Both the position numbers and the translations under genes were made by a program. From Euleptes europaea (Eukaryota; Chordata; Lepidosauria; Squamata; Sphaerodactylidae), in assembly GCF_029931775.1 (NCBI RefSeq), contig NC_079317.1, positions 69,037,895 to 69,101,894 of the forward strand: 64,000 bases of DNA, read 5' to 3'. Each line of letters opens with the position of its first letter. Positions within the stretch are counted from its first letter, which is position 1. Below the pieces are notes generated by a model. That model saw nothing but the letters and a program-made list of their open reading frames with translations, had not been told where the DNA came from and did no database searches. Positions 24,961 to 36,900 of the stretch are shown here, in pieces.

Positions 24961-26894
24961 TGTTGTGTATGTACATAGTTGGCAGACAGGCAGGGGAACG
25001 GAGGAGCGTGAGTCTTGGACGAAGGATCCTAAATCCTGCACACGCGATTGGCCCCCTGCCGGCAAGCACCATTGGTCCTAAGCTGGCACGCGCTATTGGT
25101 ACCCCGGGTTGTTCCCCCTATCACGGATTAGGGGGAAGTGGCCGCAGGCTGCGAGGCACCAGTCACAGAGATAATGGCCGTGCTGGGCAACCATTTCACG
25201 GCCAAGCTAATGCGCCTCGCTCGCCGCCTGCCGTTTCACCTCTGAGACCAGGAGCCGGGTGAGTCCACTGCCAACTACCTCGCCGCCCTACGCCAGACAG
25301 CCCGGTTCTGCGAGTTCCTGAACCTCAATGACTCCCTGCTGGACTGGTTCGTCTTCAGCCTCAGGAACGAGAAGGTGCGCCACCGTCTCATCGCCAGAAA
25401 GGACATCACCCTTGCGACAGCCGTCGAGGAGGCTGCCGCTGCTGAGGACTCCACCAGAGCCGACCAGGGGGCCACCCGGAGCACCGCGCCTCCTCCACTA
25501 CCGCCAGCGACTGTCCACAAGAGCACCAGCGACGAGGAAGGCGAGGCTGAGACCTACAAAATGGCCATCCAGGGGCACCGGTTGCGGGGCCCAACGGCTT
25601 GCCTGTGCCCCAGCTGCAGGGACCAGCACGACTGTCGCACGTGCCGCTTCCGTGATGCCGTCTGCCGTGGATGTGGCCAGAACGGCCACATCGCTAGGCG
25701 CCCGGAAAGTCTCCATCACTGTCTCCATCGAGGGCGCCCCATGCGTTATGGAGGTTGAGGTCTGCCCTCTCAATCGTCTCGGTGGACACCTATCGTGCCT
25801 TGGCCGCCCGAACGACCCTTCCCAAGCTGCAGCCGTCAGAGATCGCCATCTCCGACTACCAGCACCACTGGGTGCCGCTTCGGGGTGTTGCCTTCCTGAC
25901 CGTCTGCCACAAGCACTTCGAGAGCCGCCTATGCCTCATTGTCGTGGAGTGTCCTCGCTCTAGCCTCCTGGGACTCGAGTACAAGCAGGAGCTCCAGGCA
26001 TTTTTTGGACTATTTAACTTTTACCATGCCTTCCTACCCAACAAGGCATTGGTCGCTGAGCCCCTCCACCACTACTCCGCAACAGGCCGAAGCCCCGCGG
26101 AACTCCTGATGGGTCGCCGGCCGAAAGTACTTCTCAACCGCCTACACCCTGACTTCGTGCCGGAGAAGCCCTGCCGACACAGCCCTGCAGTTCCAAGGAC
26201 AGTAGAGCAAGAAGACCCGGTCTATGCCAGGAACTATGACACAGGCCCAGCCTGGATCTCAGCCACAGTCCAGGAAGCAACCGGACCACTCTCCTACCGG
26301 GTTGCCACTCCGGACAGGCGAGTCCTGCGGCAGCACATCAACCAGCTGCGCCGCCGCCCGGCTGACTTGCCCGACCATGCAGCCACCCCGGAACCTGCTT
26401 CGGAAACCAGCACCGCAGACCCCGTGCTCACAGAGGCACCAGAGTCCACAGCACCTGACTGGCTGATACCGCTGAATGAGGCCGCGCCGCCCGGAGACGG
26501 AGTGAAGGACGACCTCCCTGCCCCTGAGCAACAGGGCAGCCCCGCAGCTGCTGAGCAGTCAGAAACCCCCGTTCCTGCACCTCGCCGCTCCCAGCGCGCT
26601 AGATCGCGACCCAGCCACCTTAAGGACTATGTGTGTTCATGAATGTCAAGACTTAGGGGGGAGGGGTGTTGTGTATGTACATAGTTGGCACACTCGATTG
26701 GCCCCCTGCCGGCAAGCGCCATTGGTCCTAAGCCGGCACACGCTATTGGTACCCCGGGGTTGCCACAGGTGGCCAGGGTAGCATATAAGCGGGGCCATTT
26801 CCACTGTATGCCCAGTTCTGTTCTGTACTACAATAAAGCGTAGTTGTTGGAACTCCGTCTCGACCTCATGTGTCCTCCCCATGCGGACTTAACA
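24961..26894 (+). mobile_element. Ty3/gypsy LTR retrotransposon, broken copy
   Basis: A GC-rich 1.9 kb fossil bounded by TGTTGTG...TTAACA ends and the 5-bp duplication AACCT (24956-24960 and 26895-26899). The right LTR (26667-26894) follows a purine-rich tract and carries TATA-like and AATAAA signals; the left LTR is less complete. Between them are recognisable gag (CCHC zinc knuckle near 25660), protease-like, reverse transcriptase/RNase H and integrase C-terminal parts. The copy is far shorter than an intact element and broken in several places. Over about 70 comparable LTR bases I count four differences, so it is relatively young. Confidence 0.88.
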
Positions 26895-27097
26895 AACCTG
26901 GTCTCCTCTGAAGATAAATACAGCCCTCTCTCTCTCATTCATGGTGGCGGTGAAAATGACTACCTGGCACAGCACACCTTTGGCATAAATAAAGTCTCAG
27001 GATCAAACCCCAATAGTTAGAGGATCTCTGGCAGCAAGCTGAAAAGACTAGAACCTCTTGCAGAGCTGCTGCCAGTAAGAGTAGACAGTATTGAGCT

Positions 27098-27520
27098 ATC
27101 ATAGAATCAGAGAGTTGAAAGGGACCACCGGGTCATCTAGTCCAACTCCCTGCACAAAGCAGGAAATTCACAACTACCTCCCCGCCCCGTGACCCCTACT
27201 CCATCCCCGAAGATGGCCAAGATGCCCTCCCTCTCATGATCTGCCTAAGATCATAGAATTAGCATTGCTGACAGATGGCCATCTAGCTTCTTCTTAAAAA
27301 CCTCCAGGGAAGGAGAGCTTACCACCTCCCGAGGAAGCCTGTTCCACTGAGGAACTGCTCTGTTAGAAAATTCTTCCTAATGTCTCGACGGAAAATCTTT
27401 TGATTTAATTTCGACACGTTGGTTCTGGTCTGATCTTCTGGGGCAACAGAAAACAACTTGGCACCCTCCTCTATATGACAGCCCTTCAAATACTTGAAGA
27501 GTATTTATGCATTTTTAATT
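27098..27520 (-). mobile_element. CR1 LINE 3' end
   Basis: Reverse copy: ATCATAGAATCAGAGAGTTG at the left, AAAACCTCCAGGGAAGGAGA and TTCTTCCTAATGTCT further on. It lies about 200 bp right of the gypsy copy. Confidence 0.88.
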
Positions 27521-28440
27521 TAAGGTTCGACAATATTGAGCTAGATGAAACATACACAGGCTTGACTAGGCCTAAAACAGTTCAGTACAACACACTATAT
27601 GAATGATTATTCTTACATTACGTTCTGGAATGTAAACAGGTGTACTGGTGCATGTCGTGGAAATTGAGCTTCCTGTGCCAGGATGACTATTTCTAACTGT
27701 TTTAGCTCATGATCCATATTCCTGTAGATGTTCTCTATGGCACTCAGAACAGGATCCCCTCCCCACCCCCATTAAGCTGTCCCCCCCCCCCCCCGGTAAA
27801 CTGGTTGTTCTCAGCTGTCAAGACGCCGGAGGTAAGCTTTAAAAACAAACCTATAACCGTCCAGCAACCCCAAAGTTTAAAAAAGTCACAAGCAAAATAA
27901 ACCTTTCTAAAAAGTTACTATAAGCTAATTTTGTGATTTTGGTGGGCCTGTAGTTTTGGAACATTTGAGGCTTGCAATCCTGCCTAGTTCTTCATAAACC
28001 TGTTGTTCGCTGCTGGCAAGCCAGACCTCAAACCCTAAATAGCTCAGGCCAAAGGAAATTGGCTCAATCCAAGCTAAAATGAGTTGGAAAATGTGCTTTG
28101 AATGTGTAGAGCAATAAAAAGGTGCCGGTCCTGCTGCATCAGCCAACAAAAACACACCGCTCAGGATTCTGAAACTACATCCTCCTGATCTGCAGCAGGG
28201 TAGAGCCCTCCCGGTGGACACCGCTGGCCTGAAGATTAAGCCAACTTTATCTTGCACAGTTTTAAAATCTGTTTCCAAGGACCAGGTTTAATTTTTTTCT
28301 GCAGATATTGGGAAAATAAATGCCCAGGGAATTGTGGCGACAACGTAGGAATAGAGCTGTGCAGAGCAGTCGCATCCCTCATGTCATGCAGTCATAGAGC
28401 ACCGGAGTTCCTGCTCAGTTATCCTCCAGCTTCTGAAAGT
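27521..28440. other. Intergenic, unassigned
   Basis: A C-run of about 15 at 27780-27795. No gene or clear element. Confidence 0.35.
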
Positions 28441-28449
28441 TCATCACGC

Positions 28450-28773
28450 ACTTATCCGGCCTGAGAGCCAGATGAGCCAGCCCACCCCCATGATCTGGGT
28501 TGGCGAGTCCACTGCAGGCTCACCAGCTGAAGCAGCCACCCCACCCACCCCCAGTCCCCATCTAGGTTCGCCAGCAACCTCCCCCAGTCCCGAGGTGCCA
28601 ATTATCAAAGACTGTTAAAATAAAAGAAAATACTGTTTTAAGTAAAAAAATAATATCATTAATTGGCTTTGCCAATTAATTATAAAGTTTTGTATATCCG
28701 ATACCTGGCTTTAAATTTTATGGTACACGTTTGTCAGATCCAGCTCTTGTAACAAATGAGTTCGACACCCCTG
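28450..28773. mobile_element. hAT-like MITE fragment (CAGGGGTGTC family)
   Basis: The right end GAGTTCGACACCCCTG at 28758-28773 equals the terminus of the element at 2342, and ATCCGGCC-type words occur on the left. The left terminus is not found. Confidence 0.45.
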
Positions 28774-28799
28774 CTCTACGGCATGCAGGGTTTGTTCAT

Positions 28800-29165
28800 T
28801 ATTTTCAGTTGGTCTCCGACCCCCATCTGCCCTGCAAGCCTATCTGAAATTTCTAACACTGTCTATAGCCGAGCCTCTTTTCTAGCCAGGATGAATGTGC
28901 TCCCATCAGCATTCCAGGACAGATATTGTACGTGTGGACAGTGAGAACTTTAAACATAGGATCATAGGATCTTGCTTTGTCCATGGAATGATCTATATAG
29001 AGTTAAATGGCTGGATCCAATCCTGAGAAATATATTATCTGTTGATAGAATTAAGATTGTACCACTTTTATTAAAGGATGAGGATGCAAGGTTTACTTTA
29101 GGCACGGCAAAATTCTTCTCGGTGGTTATTAGATGGAGGGGGGAAATGAAATTTTTATGATGGGG
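28800..29165 (+). mobile_element. LINE C-terminal fragment with zinc-like motif
   Basis: It reads ISNTVYSRASFLARMNVLPS then FQDRYCTCGQ, and in another frame VKWLDPILRNILSVDRIKIV and GTAKFFSVVI. This is the CxCG...LDPIL...AKFL pattern of an abundant squamate non-LTR element, also seen at 44705. Frame breaks are present. Confidence 0.55.
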
Positions 29166-30198
29166 TTAAGAAGATGCATAGGGTTAATCTAAAATTTAGA
29201 AATAAAGTAGAATTCAAAATATATTGTAATATATACATAATCATAAAAAAGATAAAGGGGGGGGAATAAAAATAATTTAATGCGGCCTGATTTGAGATGT
29301 CAGGTCAAATGAGTTGACCATTAACGGAAAAGAAACTAGACACTGTTGATGTATTTTCTACCATCCTCACAGCCATAAGGACCAGAAATTTGTGTTCAGG
29401 TAGGGAGGTGGAAAGACACAGTAGAGAGATCTGGATATCATCATGACCCGAGTTCTGTACCAGGTTCTGTCTTCTGATTTGGCAACCCAGGAGGCAAACT
29501 ACCACCTCTTATCTACAGTACACTACGCATGAAAACTAGAGGACCAACAAGGCACTCCTATATAATTACTTGCTGTCCTTGGTGTAATGCTGTGTCCAAA
29601 TACACTTCATTATCCTTGAAGTTTACAACATACAATCATGACTTCTTTGCTTATCTACTATTCTGATATGACATCAACTATGTACTCTGTGGTAAAAGTG
29701 AAGAAGCAGGAATGATGCAATTCAGGGAAAGGATGTGGGAGCACGAACGTGTTCTCCATATCCTCTGTTTTGCAGAGTACCAGCAGACCACTGGTGCAGA
29801 ATCAACTACTAATAGTCAGAAGAGACCCTGGAAGTGCTCCATGGTAACAGTATTCAGTAGAAGATTTAATCACATCTGAGGCTGGATTTTTAAAACAAAA
29901 TTTAAACCAGAAAGCCTAATAAAGTACAGTGAGCAGGTACATAAAGCTGACCTTTTAAAAACTTACTGAATGTTGTATACCCCACTGTACGAATCATAGG
30001 AAAAAAATCAGCTTTCAATTTAAAATAAACACACACGCCGAAACCTAGGCCTCCCTCCAAAAACCACCAGTAAGAACAACAATCATAAAGAAATGGGAAG
30101 GATGCTTATAGGTCTCTTAGGCTCACAAAGCAGAGTTTTTGCAGGCCTAAAAAGTCAGGATTCCTGGTAACAATCCAGTGTGCTGTTCTACAATCTCT
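29166..30198. other. Intergenic, unassigned
   Basis: AT-rich at 29200-29280, otherwise featureless. It may contain part of the NAT10 3' UTR if the ATTAAA signal at 30204 is not used. Confidence 0.3.
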
Positions 30199-30402
30199 TT
30201 TAATGTAGCACAAATGCTGAGCTGGTGACAATATAAAAATATCTTCGGAACAGCACTGCATCACACAGTCTTTTTAAATGTTTCAGGCCTTTCCACTTCA
30301 AGGTACAGCTTCTTCTTCACTTTCAGTCATTTGCTGTATAAACGAAGCGGGGTCCCCCGAAACAAGAGCTCTGGTCCACATGTTGATTTGGGGCGGGGGG
30401 TG
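30199..30402 (-). other. NAT10: Possible NAT10 3' UTR with ATTAAA signal
   Basis: On the - strand a variant poly-A signal, ATTAAA, lies at 30204-30199, about 200 nt after the stop. No AATAAA occurs nearer. The true end may lie further left; this is a signal-based guess. Confidence 0.3.
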
Positions 30403-30493
30403 TCATTTCTTCCACTTTTGCTTTGGGGCTTTATTCTTAAATCTCTTCTCCTGTTTTGGTCCTATGGCAGCTTCTGATTTTCTTTTTTTGTCA
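30403..30493 (-). CDS. NAT10: NAT10 last coding exon (990-1019) and stop
   Basis: Acceptor TTCTTCAG. It encodes DKKRKSEAAIGPKQEKRFKN then KAPKQKWKK and TGA at 30405-30403. The basic tail matches the Lys-rich C-terminus of NAT10 in character though not residue by residue, and is slightly shorter than in human. Confidence 0.93.
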
Positions 30494-33400
30494 CTGAAGA
30501 AAACATAAAAACACAGGAAGTGAATATACCACCTGGGTATGATGCACTCAAGGCAACATTCTGTACCAAGAGTCTGAATGTTTTTTTAAGTCAAATTCTG
30601 CAACCTGTATAAAAAATCATGGCAGTAAAGAAAGTTTGGCTTTCCCCCCTTTATATAACTGACTATTTCTTACTAGGCCTGTGGAAGGGCCAAGAGCTAT
30701 GCAGGGCGCCTTGGGCCTTGCTCTTAACTACTGGAAGTCACTCAGGATGTCTGCATTCAGTGCCCACAAATTTTCAAAACCTTTTTAATAGCAACAACAA
30801 GGTCTAGTAATTAAAAAAATATATTCTCAGGATAATGATTCCTTATCAAAGACCATGCAGCCAAAACTAAAGCTACATCACATAGGAGGGAGCAGTAATA
30901 GGGAGGCTTGTTTGTTATTCCCAGTTTCCTTGGGAAAGTCTGAGTTGAATTAAATGAATTCAGTTGCACTCCATTATTTATCGTATGCACTATCATGTCT
31001 TTATTGCACTGCTCTCCACATTTGTAGTCCTGCTTTATTGGCTTGTTTCTTGTGCACATGATGCTACTATTTTTGCATTCTCTAATTGTGATAGTCCAAT
31101 TTTTATGCACTGTTGGTATGTATTATACTGTTTTATTGTGTGATCCATCTTGAGCCTCTGTGATAAAATCAAAATATAAATGAAGTAAATACATACATAT
31201 GCATGGCAAAGGCAAAGGTCCCCTGGGCAAGCACCAGGCCATTCCTGACCCATGGGTTGAAGTCACATCCCAATGTTTTCTAGGCAGACTTTTGTTCACA
31301 GGGTGGTTTGCCAGTGCCTTCCCCAGTCATCTTCCCTTTACCTACAGTAAGCTGGGTACTCATTTTACCAACCTCAGAAGGATGGAAGGTTGAGTCAACC
31401 TTGAGCCGGCTACCTGAAACCAACTTTTGTCGGGATCGAACTCAGGTCGTGAGCAGAACTTTTGACTGAAGTATTGCAGCTTACCACTCTGCGCCATGGG
31501 GCTATTACATATGTATGGCAGGGCATATTTAAATAATCTAGTATTACAGTGCCCAAGTCAGTCATGCACTGTATTTAACCAGCAAGAAGTGAGAAGTGTT
31601 CCACTAAGGCGGCTGAACCACCTGAGAAAAAGGTACACCAGGCTGGCTTCATGGAAACAGAATATAGGCAAAAAAGTCTTGGGAATTAACTATAAACACA
31701 TAAATACTTGAAGGAAATCTGACAAATGGCTCTCAAAGTCAGTAATTTGCTCATGAACTGATTTTTTTTTTAGAAGTGAGGGCCTGGCCAACATTCAATA
31801 AGAGCGAATTACTGAATCCTAATATTTACATAAACAAGCACAGCTAAAGAAGAAGAGTTGGTTTTTATATGCTGACTTTCTCTACCACTTAAGAGAGAAT
31901 CAAACTGGCATACAATCACCTTCCCACAACAGACACCCTATGAGGTAGGTGAGGCTGAGAGATCTCTAAGAGAGCTGTGACTAGCCCAAGGTCACCCAGC
32001 TGGCTTCGTGTGTAGGAGTGGGGAAACAAATCCAGGTTACCAGATTAGCCTCCACTGCTCATGTGGAGGTGTGGGAAATCAAACCTGGTTCTCCAGATTA
32101 CAGTCCACCACTCTTAACCACTGCACTACGCTGGCTCTCTTCTACTGCATCAATTCACTTTCCCCACTGCTGTTCATTTAGTTCTTCAGTTGCATGTTAT
32201 TGCTGAGGTGCTGGATATACTAGGCAGGACACATCACTTTAGAAACAAGCCTGCCCTGAATTTCCTGCTGCACTAACCTTTTCAGACTGACAATGGAAGT
32301 GTTCTGTCCTGCTTTGGTCAGCACTTCATTCCATTCTTCATCATCGCCTCGGATTACGTATCTAAATGTGAAGCAGAGATTTTAAAAATCCTGTCAAATA
32401 GATCAGTTAGTTCAGAAAAAAAAATGACGTTGCTCTCCAACAACAAAGGCTGGGTTCAAAGCTAGCAGTTATGTATGAAACTAACTAAAAGAATCTCCTC
32501 AACACTTCCCCCCCCTGCAAGATAGCTATCACTGCGGAGGAGCTATTGCACAGGACGATTACTGAGGAGTGAAGGGACACATTCTCCAAATTAAACTAAG
32601 TATAACGGATTAAGACAGCTCAGACACACAGGATGTTCAACTTCAGTAGCCTTTGGGAGAGGAAAGCCACAGAACTTCATTTAGGCTCTCCCAATATTCA
32701 AGCTGTGTTTATATGTTAGATATGACCTTCCAGAACTTGACATCAATTCAAGGCCCCCATAAAAAGGGGGAGGGAATCCAAGAACAAGATTCAAGTCCAG
32801 TAGGACCTTAAAGACCAACCAGATTTCCAGGGAGTAAGCTTTTGAGAGGCAAAGCTCCCTTTCCGATGAAGTGAGTTTTGATTCTCGAAAGCTCATACCC
32901 TGAAAATCTTGCTAGTCTCTAAGGTGCTCCTGGACTTGAATCTTCAGAGTAGTCTGTAGAGAGACCTATTTGACCTTTCCCCCCAACAAAGTAGCCCTGG
33001 CACTCCTTTTCTAATGAAACACTAGCCCATGTCCTGTCTTAATATGGCTTCATGGAAAATTGTAGAGATGCAACCCTTGGCACTAGCAAACCTACCTCAG
33101 CAATGCATCAGAAGACAACATGCCTCCTGCTAAATATCTTTTCTAGGTGGCAAGAGTGTATGAGCGTAACATGAACTTTCTTCAAAAGCTGGGAAAAGTC
33201 AAAGCCTCTCCTGAAGGACTTGAAGCCTACCAGTCTGGCTTAATGCAGCCGCTAGCGTCCTAGTTGGTTTAGTACTCTATATAAATTGATCAGACTGCCT
33301 TTGCCAATGTGCTAGATCATGCCCTCCCCTATTTGCATAATAATCAAACATACAGAACTAAGGCCAAAAACACTATACTAAGTAAACGCCATAAGATGCA

Positions 33401-33934
33401 AAACAGCTTTTAGTGCCAAACTTCAACCATGGTGCAACAATACTATAACAAAGCTACTATTATTACAATCTCTAAAACAATGACTCCCCCATTTGCAGGC
33501 AGCCAATCAACGCTGATACCAAAAACAAGACTCATTTTCCCTGTACCATTCTTGGTCTTAAGTGGATACTGTGGCAAAAGTAGTTTAGGCCAATTAAGCC
33601 CAGTCTTCTGGAAACAAAGTATTCAGTGCAAGGGAGGGGTGGAGGGGGTGCTTACTGTGAAAGATTGAGGTCTTTCAGCTTCCCGATCTCTTGTTTGTGT
33701 TTCTCCTGAAATTCTTTTGCTGCTTCTTCCTACACCAGGGGAAAAACAAACAATTTTACATACAACATACACTGAAGAGTTCTGTCTTATGAAGACCATA
33801 CAAAATCCTAACAGGCGCCAGCAAGCTGGCCACACCCTAGGAGACATTTGTTGCTTAACGTATTTAATACACCCATCTATTTTAAGTGAAAGCTGATAAT
33901 GCCAAAGAATAATGTCCCCCAAAATACCCCCAAC

Positions 33935-33975
<41 letters not shown>

Positions 33976-36900
33976 GTGAAATGCCGCCAAGTCGTTTCCG
34001 ACTCATGGCGACCCTATGAATGAAAGTTCTCCAAAGTGTCCTATCCTTAACAGCCTTGCTCAGATCTTGCAAACTGAGGGCTGTAGCTTCCTTTATAGAA
34101 TCAATCCATCTCTTGTTGGGTCTTCCTCTTTTCCTGCTGCCCTCAACTTTTCCTAGCAGTGACTCTTGTCTTCTCATAATATGTCCAAAATACGACAGCC
34201 TCAGTTTAGTCATTTTAGCTTCTAGGGTAATGTTCAGGCTTGATTTGATCTATAACCCACTTATTTGTTTTTTTGGTGGTCCAGGGTATCCCCAACACTA
34301 TGGTACTAAATTACATGCCATATGGCAAGAAGGCAAATGACAAACGTTCTCTACAGAAGAAAAGCCCAGCGTTTCATTATGCAGAGTCACCATTAACAAG
34401 TCTCTGGGCCAGGATGGCAGCAACTTTCCCTGCTGCCCCCAAAACCTGATAATCAGACAGAAGGTGTTTCTCGACCTTTTCATCATGAACAATAACCAGT
34501 GATCGATTTACTATCCATGGACTGTGAGTTAAAGCACTATTCCTCTGGTCTGAGGGGGTAAACAAAACCAGTCTCCTCAGAGCTCTAACATTTGAAACCT
34601 TAAGAGAGTAAAATTACCAAATCTTCATTTAATGATTTCAGGGTTGGCTCCATTACGACTTCCTTTGTTGATGCCATCTGCTCTTCCACAGCTTTTTCCT
34701 GGATCGTGTTGAATAACTGACGAAAAGAATAACCAAAGAGTGATAGAACTTATTTCTTCCCTCCAGTATGATGCTTTACATAATACAGAGGCCACACGCT
34801 ACGAGACTTCTGCAGCATTCCCCCTTCCTATTAATTGACATTGCCGCAACCCTGTTAATCAATGAGGTTTTATAATGCTGAAACTTGAAGGGCTTGAGAT
34901 AAGCAGCACCACTGTCCCTTGGGAATTACCAATTTGTAGCCAAATGGCAGCTCTCCATTTATACAACCAACTTGAGGAACAGGAGTCCCACTCACCACTA
35001 TCCCATTCAGGCTCAAATTAACTGTGATGGTCATGTGCAAGTTCCCTCCAGCTAGCACTTCCCCAGGGAGAAAGAAGCTTGAATTTATGTGAGGCATTTT
35101 GAGCAGACAATGAGAAGGAAGGAAAAGGGTTGAGCAATCTTCCCGCCAAGGCACAGAGGAAGATTAAATGTCCTGGGTAGTTAGATCCCCAGAAACAGCT
35201 TACCTAAGTCCTAAGAACAATTGTGGCAAACCCTGAAGTACACTGCTGATGTAAAGTGTACTGTCAAAGCAAATACCGAGTTGTACCCACATGCTCCATA
35301 GCTCTAATGATAGAGACTTTTCATGCCTCTTCCACTGAATCAAGACCCCTTGCATTAGAAGGGGGCTCCATACTGGACAGGTTATTGAACACAAGATCTG
35401 GAGACTACCATTTTCTTGCATTTGGTTAATCTGGAGATTTCAGCAGTCCTTCTAAAATGTTTGTTACCTGAACAACTTTGCGGATGATCCGGTTAAAGAG
35501 ACCCATCAGCTGACCACTAGGAAGTTCTATCTCTTTCTCCAATTGATCCACAGATTTGTGCTGCAAGCCAATCCCAAGAAGAAGAGCCTGTTTTTTTAAA
35601 AAAAGAGATGTCCTTTCATTGATTCAATGTGACAAACACACTGCACTTGGGCAGGAGGAACTGGGCCCTTCAGCTGCCCCATTAAAATTGTTATAGTTTC
35701 AATTCTGGTTTTTTTTTTAATCCATTCTCCATTCTTTTTCTCTCTGCATCCAACATAACATTCTCTTCTTTCTGTTTTTGAGCCCCTTTCATTTAACCTT
35801 CTGTCCTGTTACCTCAGCCCCACCCACGCTGTTGATAGGCCTGTGTCAGTTTGCGCATGTTCTCACAAAGAAATGGAAAAGGGCCTCAGATAATGGGCAT
35901 TTGGAATTCCACCAAGGAGCTCCACAATGTGTCGAGGGGGGATACTACCAATCATGCTGTAGGTGTCGTATTGTGTAGGATGTGCTATTATTTGGCCCAG
36001 GGAATGGGTCTTGGTAACAGCCTGAAGGATTCCAACACAGCTGTATCTCAGAAGCTAAGCAAGTATAGCCAGTTTCTGGATCCCATCAAACATCCCCATA
36101 TGTACCACCATGAGCTTCACGGAGGAAGGGCAGAATACGAGTTCAACAAAGACTTCAGTATTATTGAAGCATATAATATACTGAAGCAATTCTAATATAG
36201 GCGCCCCATTGAGAAGACACAGGCTGGTATGCAAGTATGCCATTATCCAGTGAGGGGAACTAAATTAACATGGCTGCCATAGGGAAGAACTGGTGTAGAT
36301 ATAAAAAATAAGGTACCTACAGACTGCGTAGCAGAAAGGGTTATGTCTCCAAGCTGGCTGAGAAACCGCATCCTTGAGATAGTAGGGATCATGTCCATAA
36401 TCAGATGATAATCGACCATGTTCCTTGAATACATCTCCAGCCTCTTCAGATCATATGGGATAAAAATGGCTTCTAATTCACTACGGCTGATTGCTGAGGG
36501 AGACATTCATTATTTGAAGATGGAGAGAAAAAGAATTGGAGATTATACTTGCTATACAGAACGCAGGAACCAGATACTCAAAATCATACCACTTCCTCAA
36601 GATCTTTGGCTTTTTTGTGGTTTTAAGAAGAGGAGAAAGAATTTCTTCTTGAGGGAAGAGCAAGAAATGAGCGCACATGATGAAAAAATTGTAAGTGGGT
36701 CCTGCTATTGCAGGTTAGGGTTAATGTGGATGTTGGGCCTGAAAAGGCTGAAGACTTCTGGCACACATCCTGGCTGCAGCATTCTGCACCAATTGAAGTT
36801 TCCAAACACTTCTCAAGGGCAACCCTACATAGAGTCTATTGTGTGTGTGTGTGTTAAGTGCCATCAAGTCGCTTCCGACTCATGGCGACCCTATGAACGA

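Noticed and set aside
25328-26642. Long GC-rich open frames read as host genes
   Set aside because: They lie between two LTRs and match retroelement parts, so they belong to the broken Ty3/gypsy copy.
33623-34213. 196-codon open frame on the - strand as a host gene
   Set aside because: It is the BovB reverse transcriptase C-terminus read on through a TG microsatellite into NAT10 intron and exon 26 sequence.
36025-36060. 5S-like words (ATCTCAGAAGCTAAGC)
   Set aside because: The match is confined to one block and the following sequence does not continue as 5S; could be chance or a very old copy.
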